Below are positions 60,015-64,000 of a stretch of DNA of 64,000 bases, piece after piece. Within the stretch, counting starts at the first letter, position 1; each line of letters begins with the position of its first letter. The notes below the pieces were generated by a model. That model did not search any database. It was not told the DNA's origin and worked only from the letters and a program-made list of their open reading frames with translations. Origin of the DNA: Oscillospiraceae bacterium (GTDB lineage Bacteria; Bacillota; Clostridia; UMGS1810); contig SVJH01000009.1 of the NCBI GenBank assembly GCA_015069095.1, forward strand, positions 19,455 through 83,454, read 5' to 3'. Made by a program: the position numbers and the translations under genes.

Positions 60015-61028
60015 CTAAGATTGGACATTTCTATATAATTCCTTCTTCAATGTATAAGCTTTTGATGGAAAGAAAAAGAAATTCAAACACTTAACTTTCT
60101 TTGCAATTACTGCCGCTAACACCGAAAACACCAATCCGCAAGCAGTTCCTAAAAGAACGTGAATCCACCACTGGCCTATATTCATACGAAGCAAGATTAT
60201 TCTTATTCCGGCAGTAAATATGGTGTGTAATAAGTAAATTTGAAAAGAATACTTATTTACAAAATCGAGAAAATGAGCGATAGCCTTACCGTTCTGGAGT
60301 ATAGAAATGAGCATAATACTGGAATATATTCCAAACAGTATCATTATTTCCTTTATGAACGGAGCTTCTATTCTTTTTAGTAAAATAAAAATGATACCTG
60401 TTATTATATGCAGTATCACAACCAGGCATTTAGCCCAGGTCCGAAGCTTAGTAAGGCTTTTGAAATCTACAAATGTGCCGATTCCAAAAGCAAGTGCGGA
60501 ATAAAATACCACATCCAAACTTCCAAACGGAATACCAAAAAGCGGAGCTAAATAGCCTATTAAAACAACAATAAGCGTAATTTGCCAATTCTTTAATACT
60601 CCTGAAAAAGCCGTCCAAATACAAAACAAAAAGAACAGTGCATACAAAAACCAATATTGGGCAACAGGAGTTTTCCATACATTCAGAATATCTGAGGGTG
60701 CAAAACCTGTATTTGCCTCTCCAACCAAGCTGTTTATCAATATATATACTACTGAAAAGGCTATGTAAGGAATACCGAGATTGTAAAGCTTATAGAGAAG
60801 AAATCCCCATTTGCTTTGTTTGCCTTTCCATTCTCCGGTCATTTTGTACACAACACCGCTTAAAAACAGAAAAAGTGCAACATGAAAAGACCATATAAAC
60901 TTTTCCATTCCCCAAAAAAACTCGGGGATATCTATGCCTGCAAGTCTTATTCCCATAATAACATGACCAAGCAGTACCAAAAAACAAGCATATCCTTTCA
61001 GTCTGTCAACAAGCACATTTCTTTCCAT
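60015..61028 (-). CDS. Membrane acyltransferase (acyltransferase 3/OafA-like)
   Basis: A 337-residue protein with about ten hydrophobic segments. The N-terminus reads RNVLVDRLKGYACFLVLLGHVIMG. The DxLKG...GH pattern is the acyltransferase-3 family active-site start, where the His is catalytic. Such enzymes add acetyl or succinyl groups to polysaccharides, lipids or antibiotics across the membrane. The ATG at 61028 has AAGGAGGTG upstream, and the frame's earlier part overlaps the GT2 gene. It ends an operon with two glycosyltransferases and an EAL protein. Confidence 0.85.
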   Translation of the reverse strand: MERNVLVDRLKGYACFLVLLGHVIMGIRLAGIDIPEFFWGMEKFIWSFHVALFLFLSGVVYKMTGEWKGKQSKWGFLLYKLYNLGIPYIAFSVVYILINSLVGEANTGFAPSDILNVWKTPVAQYWFLYALFFLFCIWTAFSGVLKNWQITLIVVLIGYLAPLFGIPFGSLDVVFYSALAFGIGTFVDFKSLTKLRTWAKCLVVILHIITGIIFILLKRIEAPFIKEIMILFGIYSSIMLISILQNGKAIAHFLDFVNKYSFQIYLLHTIFTAGIRIILLRMNIGQWWIHVLLGTACGLVFSVLAAVIAKKVKCLNFFFFPSKAYTLKKELYRNVQS

Positions 61029-61045
61029 ATTGCACCTCCTTAAAA

Positions 61046-61975
61046 TCATTTTACCTTTTCCTTGCTCCTGCAAGTTGCAGAAACAATATATTTCGGTCTT
61101 CCTTTAATTTCATCATAAATACGGGCAACATAATATCCGATAATACCCAGGCTTATCATCATAATACTTCCTATAAATATCAGGATAATTATAACCGTTG
61201 TCATACCTTCAAGGGCAATACCACGGATTTTATCAATAAGTGCCCAAACACTGAAAATTGCAGTAATAATAAGCATCATAACACCAAGCACGGTTACAAT
61301 CTGCATTGGTGCTGTCGAGTAGGCAGAAATATTTGAAATGGCATATTTCAAAAGGCCTATGGCAGACCATTTTGATTCACCCTCTAATCTTTCATTAACC
61401 TCGAATTCAACCGTTGTTTTGTTAAAGCCTACCCAAAATGAAATTGCTCTGAAGAAACCTTTTCTTTCAGGAATTCTGTTGAGTATATCCACAACCTTGC
61501 GGTCAAGCAGTTTAAAATCAGAGGCGTTTGACATATCAAATCCTACTACCGAACTGATAACCCTATAAAACTTTCTTGCAGCAAAACCATGCATTTTGCT
61601 TTCTTTGCCTCTTGTTTTTTTAATACCCTCAACAATTTCATAGCCTTCCTGCCACAGATGATACATTTCCACAATTTTCTCAGGAGGATGTTGAAGATCG
61701 CAATCAATTACTACAACTGCATCGCCTTTGGCGCTTGCAAGCCCTGCCGAGATGGCTGCTTCTTTCCCGAAATTTCTTGAAAAATGCAGTCCATATATAT
61801 TTTTTTCTTTATCGGCCAAGTTTTCTATTTTTTTATATGTAGTATCCGTAGAACCATCATCAATAAAAATAATTTCATTGTCAATCTGAGCTTTTTCTAA
61901 AATCTCTGATATCGTATAATAAGCTCTTTCTATGGATAATTCCTCATTGTATGCAGGAATAATTACGGACAGCAT
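61046..61975 (-). CDS. GT2 polyprenyl-phosphate glycosyltransferase (GtrB/DPM1-like)
   Basis: A 309-residue family 2 glycosyltransferase. The catalytic N-terminal domain has SVIIPAYNEE, IFIDDGSTDTT, HFSRNFGKEAAISAG and the DXD motif VVIDCDLQHPPE. Two C-terminal transmembrane helices follow (MQIVTVLGVMMLIITAIFSV and TVIIILIFIGSIMMISLG). This is the layout of enzymes that load a sugar onto undecaprenyl phosphate for later transfer outside the membrane. The start abuts the EAL gene stop (TAA-ATG) and its AGGAGGTG site is inside the last EAL codons. Confidence 0.9.
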   Translation of the reverse strand: MLSVIIPAYNEELSIERAYYTISEILEKAQIDNEIIFIDDGSTDTTYKKIENLADKEKNIYGLHFSRNFGKEAAISAGLASAKGDAVVVIDCDLQHPPEKIVEMYHLWQEGYEIVEGIKKTRGKESKMHGFAARKFYRVISSVVGFDMSNASDFKLLDRKVVDILNRIPERKGFFRAISFWVGFNKTTVEFEVNERLEGESKWSAIGLLKYAISNISAYSTAPMQIVTVLGVMMLIITAIFSVWALIDKIRGIALEGMTTVIIILIFIGSIMMISLGIIGYYVARIYDEIKGRPKYIVSATCRSKEKVK

Positions 61976-63355
61976 TTAAACACCTCCTGAATTGTTATTA
62001 AAAACCTTCTCAAGCTGAGCCACCGGCATAGGTCTGTAATAGTAAAAACCCTGAAGGAGATCACAGCCTGCTTTTATCACCGCTTCTTCTTGCTCTTTTG
62101 TTTCGATTCCTTCGCATAATGTCTTAAAACCAATATCACCGGCAGTACGGATAATATTTTTCAAAATAATAAATCCTGTATCTGTAACCGAATTCTGTGT
62201 TATCGTTTTATCAATCTTCACAACAGAAATATCAAGGTTTTGCAAATCTCCAAAGGTTGTATATCCGCTCCCAAAATCATCAAGCAAGATAGATATACCT
62301 TTTGCTTTAAGAACTGACAGATTATCTATCATTTGCTTTCTTGCATCGAAGGTTATGTTTTTATCCTCTAATATCTCAACCGCCAGACAGGAAAAATTCA
62401 AATCATATTTTTGTGCAATTGCTATTATCTTTTCCGCAAACTGTGGTTCGCACAATGTTGATCTTGAAAAATTGATGGTATATTTATATTGTTCCCTTTG
62501 TTTTTTATCGTTTGAAATCCATTTGCAGTTTTTTTCAAAAATATAATAATCAAATTTATCATTGATTCCAACAGAGTCCACCGCAGACAAAAAGCTACCC
62601 GGGGTTAATACACCCTCGCTTTCTGAATTTAGGCGTGATAGTACTTCCGCACCTATTATTTTCTTTGTTTTTGCATCTAAAACAGGTTGATATTCAAGGA
62701 AGAAACGATTGTTATCAATTTCTTTTTCTATATTATTTTCTATTTTTATCTTTTTTTCAAGCTCCTTTCCGCCGGATACATTCCACTCAGCGTATGGAAC
62801 ATTTTCATTCTTCGCAAGCAAATATGCCTGTTTGGCACGGCCTATTGCATCATCAAACGACACTTGTGTGCCAAACGCAAAATATACACCGATTCTGACG
62901 TCAATAATATTCAGTGCGCTGTGTTTTAAGAGACATTTGCTTAGCTCACCAAAACAATTTTCGATTTTTTTGCGTGCAGTTTCGATATTCCATTTTGAAA
63001 GAACAACGAAGTTTTTTTCTCCATATATAGCTATATTACTGTCATCACTGTTTGAAAAAGCTTCCAGCAAGACTCCCTTTATTTCAGAAAAAACATTCAT
63101 GGTTTGATGTGCCGAATATAGACTTCTGAAATTATCCAGGGAAACTTTAGCATAGAAAACACACCTGTCTTCGCGTAATTTCCCTGATTTTTCAAAGCTG
63201 GCTTCTAATTTACTTATATTGATAAACGCCTTTTCTTCACTGCCGGCAGCAGTTTTTGCTCCTCTTATGGCAAAATAAATACCAATAGTGATAAGAACAA
63301 TAAAGCATAAAACCAATATGGTTATGATGATGTATGGGTATTCAAATAGTTGCAT
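61976..63355 (-). CDS. Membrane-anchored degenerate GGDEF-EAL protein, probable c-di-GMP phosphodiesterase
   Basis: A 459-residue protein: one N-terminal membrane helix (IIITILVLCFIVLITIGIYF), a degenerate GGDEF domain (YGEKN in place of the GGDEF loop, about 60-190) and an EAL domain (about 205-455). The EAL metal and catalytic residues appear intact: the Glu of AEVLSRL, Asn of TINFSRS, Glu of VEILED, the Asp pair of LLDDFGSGY, Lys of VVKID, Glu of CEGIE and Gln of LLQGF. It should hydrolyse c-di-GMP and not make it. Its tight coupling with glycosyltransferase genes suggests local control of glycan export or attachment. Confidence 0.88.
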   Translation of the reverse strand: MQLFEYPYIIITILVLCFIVLITIGIYFAIRGAKTAAGSEEKAFINISKLEASFEKSGKLREDRCVFYAKVSLDNFRSLYSAHQTMNVFSEIKGVLLEAFSNSDDSNIAIYGEKNFVVLSKWNIETARKKIENCFGELSKCLLKHSALNIIDVRIGVYFAFGTQVSFDDAIGRAKQAYLLAKNENVPYAEWNVSGGKELEKKIKIENNIEKEIDNNRFFLEYQPVLDAKTKKIIGAEVLSRLNSESEGVLTPGSFLSAVDSVGINDKFDYYIFEKNCKWISNDKKQREQYKYTINFSRSTLCEPQFAEKIIAIAQKYDLNFSCLAVEILEDKNITFDARKQMIDNLSVLKAKGISILLDDFGSGYTTFGDLQNLDISVVKIDKTITQNSVTDTGFIILKNIIRTAGDIGFKTLCEGIETKEQEEAVIKAGCDLLQGFYYYRPMPVAQLEKVFNNNSGGV

Positions 63356-63375
63356 TCTTATGGCTCCTATACTTT

Positions 63376-64000
63376 TTATTTTGAAAAAGTCGGAAATTCC
63401 AAGGTTCCACCGGTTTTCTTAAGTCCTATTTTTTCAGCACTTTCAATGCACCTGTGTCCGTCTGCTCGAGCTCTTTTTTTACGCTCGGGGATTTCCGCTG
63501 CAAGATATGGTATTCCAAACGAAAGCATCGCCTTTATCAGCTTAGTCTTTGCAATACCTTTCCTTTTGTATTCTGCCAGAATTTCAAACATGGCATAGTT
63601 TAAAGCATCGTTATTAAATGCTTTCGTTTTGCGATTAACGGCCTTTAGCCATTTGTAAAAATCCAAAAACTTATTGATGTCTGTATTTTCTCTGAAATAA
63701 ATTCCTCTGATATAAAACTCCTCTTGGTTGCTGTTCATAGTTTCAAGAAGTGCTCCATAATATTTTTTTTGAATTGCAATGACTTCTTTGTACTGTTTCT
63801 CTAAGGTTGTTTCGGTAATTTGTTTATCATGAAGTCTGTATATCATAAAATATTCAGGCATAATCTCCACATCATATCCTGCCATAACAAACCTCGTCCA
63901 AAGCTCCATATCTTCGGTACAGGTAAAGTTTTTATCATACAAAAGACTTCTGATTGCATCAGCTTTTGCAATAATTCCGGGATGAAGTATGGGATTTGTA
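63376..64000 (-). CDS. GT2-family glycosyltransferase, 5' end cut by window edge
   Basis: The frame is open to base 64000, so the N-terminal catalytic part lies outside the window. The visible ~208 residues begin NPILHPGIIAKADAI and contain FTCTEDMELWTRFVMAG, the ED-x-x-LW-R motif of the GT2 acceptor side. A helical C-terminal region typical of clostridial surface-glycan glycosyltransferases follows. It lies 20 bp upstream of the EAL gene on the same strand, in one operon with the GT2 and acyltransferase genes. Confidence 0.8.
   Translation of the reverse strand, partial: TNPILHPGIIAKADAIRSLLYDKNFTCTEDMELWTRFVMAGYDVEIMPEYFMIYRLHDKQITETTLEKQYKEVIAIQKKYYGALLETMNSNQEEFYIRGIYFRENTDINKFLDFYKWLKAVNRKTKAFNNDALNYAMFEILAEYKRKGIAKTKLIKAMLSFGIPYLAAEIPERKKRARADGHRCIESAEKIGLKKTGGTLEFPTFSK

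Noticed and set aside
59776..64000. Horizontally acquired island starting after the HAD gene
   Set aside because: Spot counts of G+C were only slightly above the rest, and no integrase, tRNA or attachment repeats are visible.

Overview
This is an AT-rich Clostridia (Firmicutes) chromosome segment. The evidence is strong AGGAGG-type ribosome binding sites, a pyrH-frr-uppS-cdsA-dxr housekeeping cluster, a THF riboswitch ahead of an ECF folate transporter gene, a glycyl-radical (anaerobic) metabolosome, and several AraC regulators next to carbohydrate genes. A gut-type, plant-polysaccharide-using anaerobe is the most likely host. I cannot name the species.

Layout. 1-11 kb (mostly minus strand): pyrH-frr-uppS-cdsA-dxr (dxr runs off the left edge), a mutS2-WYL regulator-HAD phosphatase operon, a phosphoglucomutase and a TepA/ClpP-like protease. 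11-24 kb: metA with homoserine acetyltransferase features, a Gfo/Idh oxidoreductase divergent from an AraC regulator, a second AraC regulator, an orphan Na+-pump decarboxylase beta subunit with a 47-residue partner, dGTPase, riboswitch-folT, gdhA, and a GH4 glycosidase divergent from an AraC regulator. 24-37 kb: a 1910-residue secreted hydrolase, mscL, aroK, a metallo-beta-lactamase-fold protein, a cell-surface lipoprotein, an M18 aminopeptidase and an ABC exporter.

37.3-50.8 kb, all minus strand: a complete glycyl-radical bacterial microcompartment for 1,2-propanediol. It encodes diol dehydratase and its activase, CoA-acylating aldehyde dehydrogenase, PduL, a zinc alcohol dehydrogenase, a PduS-like flavo-FeS protein, a PduO-C-like protein, PduV/EutP, seven shell proteins and a fuculose/rhamnulose-phosphate class II aldolase. 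This matches the fucose/rhamnose GRM type described in Lachnospiraceae-like Clostridia. A DeoR regulator is the last gene. Two sigma-A-type promoters drive two units (dehydratase to PduV; aldolase to DeoR), and both carry the same 19-bp sequence, a good candidate operator. A 267-bp MITE-like element with terminal inverted repeats and an 8-bp target duplication lies between the dehydratase and activase genes.

50.9-58.5 kb: a second giant secreted hydrolase (2123 residues), paralogous to the first. It is preceded by a 54-residue gene and diverges from an AraC regulator, with direct-repeat sites between them. 58.5-64 kb: comEA-like gene, HAD phosphatase, then a minus-strand operon of a glycosyltransferase (cut by the right edge), an EAL phosphodiesterase, a GT2 glycosyltransferase and a membrane acyltransferase, which suggests decoration of a surface glycopolymer.

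The least-described items are the giant hydrolase pair with carbohydrate-binding-like modules nested inside DNRLRE-like modules, the small gene in front of one of them, the shared operator and MITE in the metabolosome locus, and a three-hairpin intergenic element found twice with compensatory stem changes.
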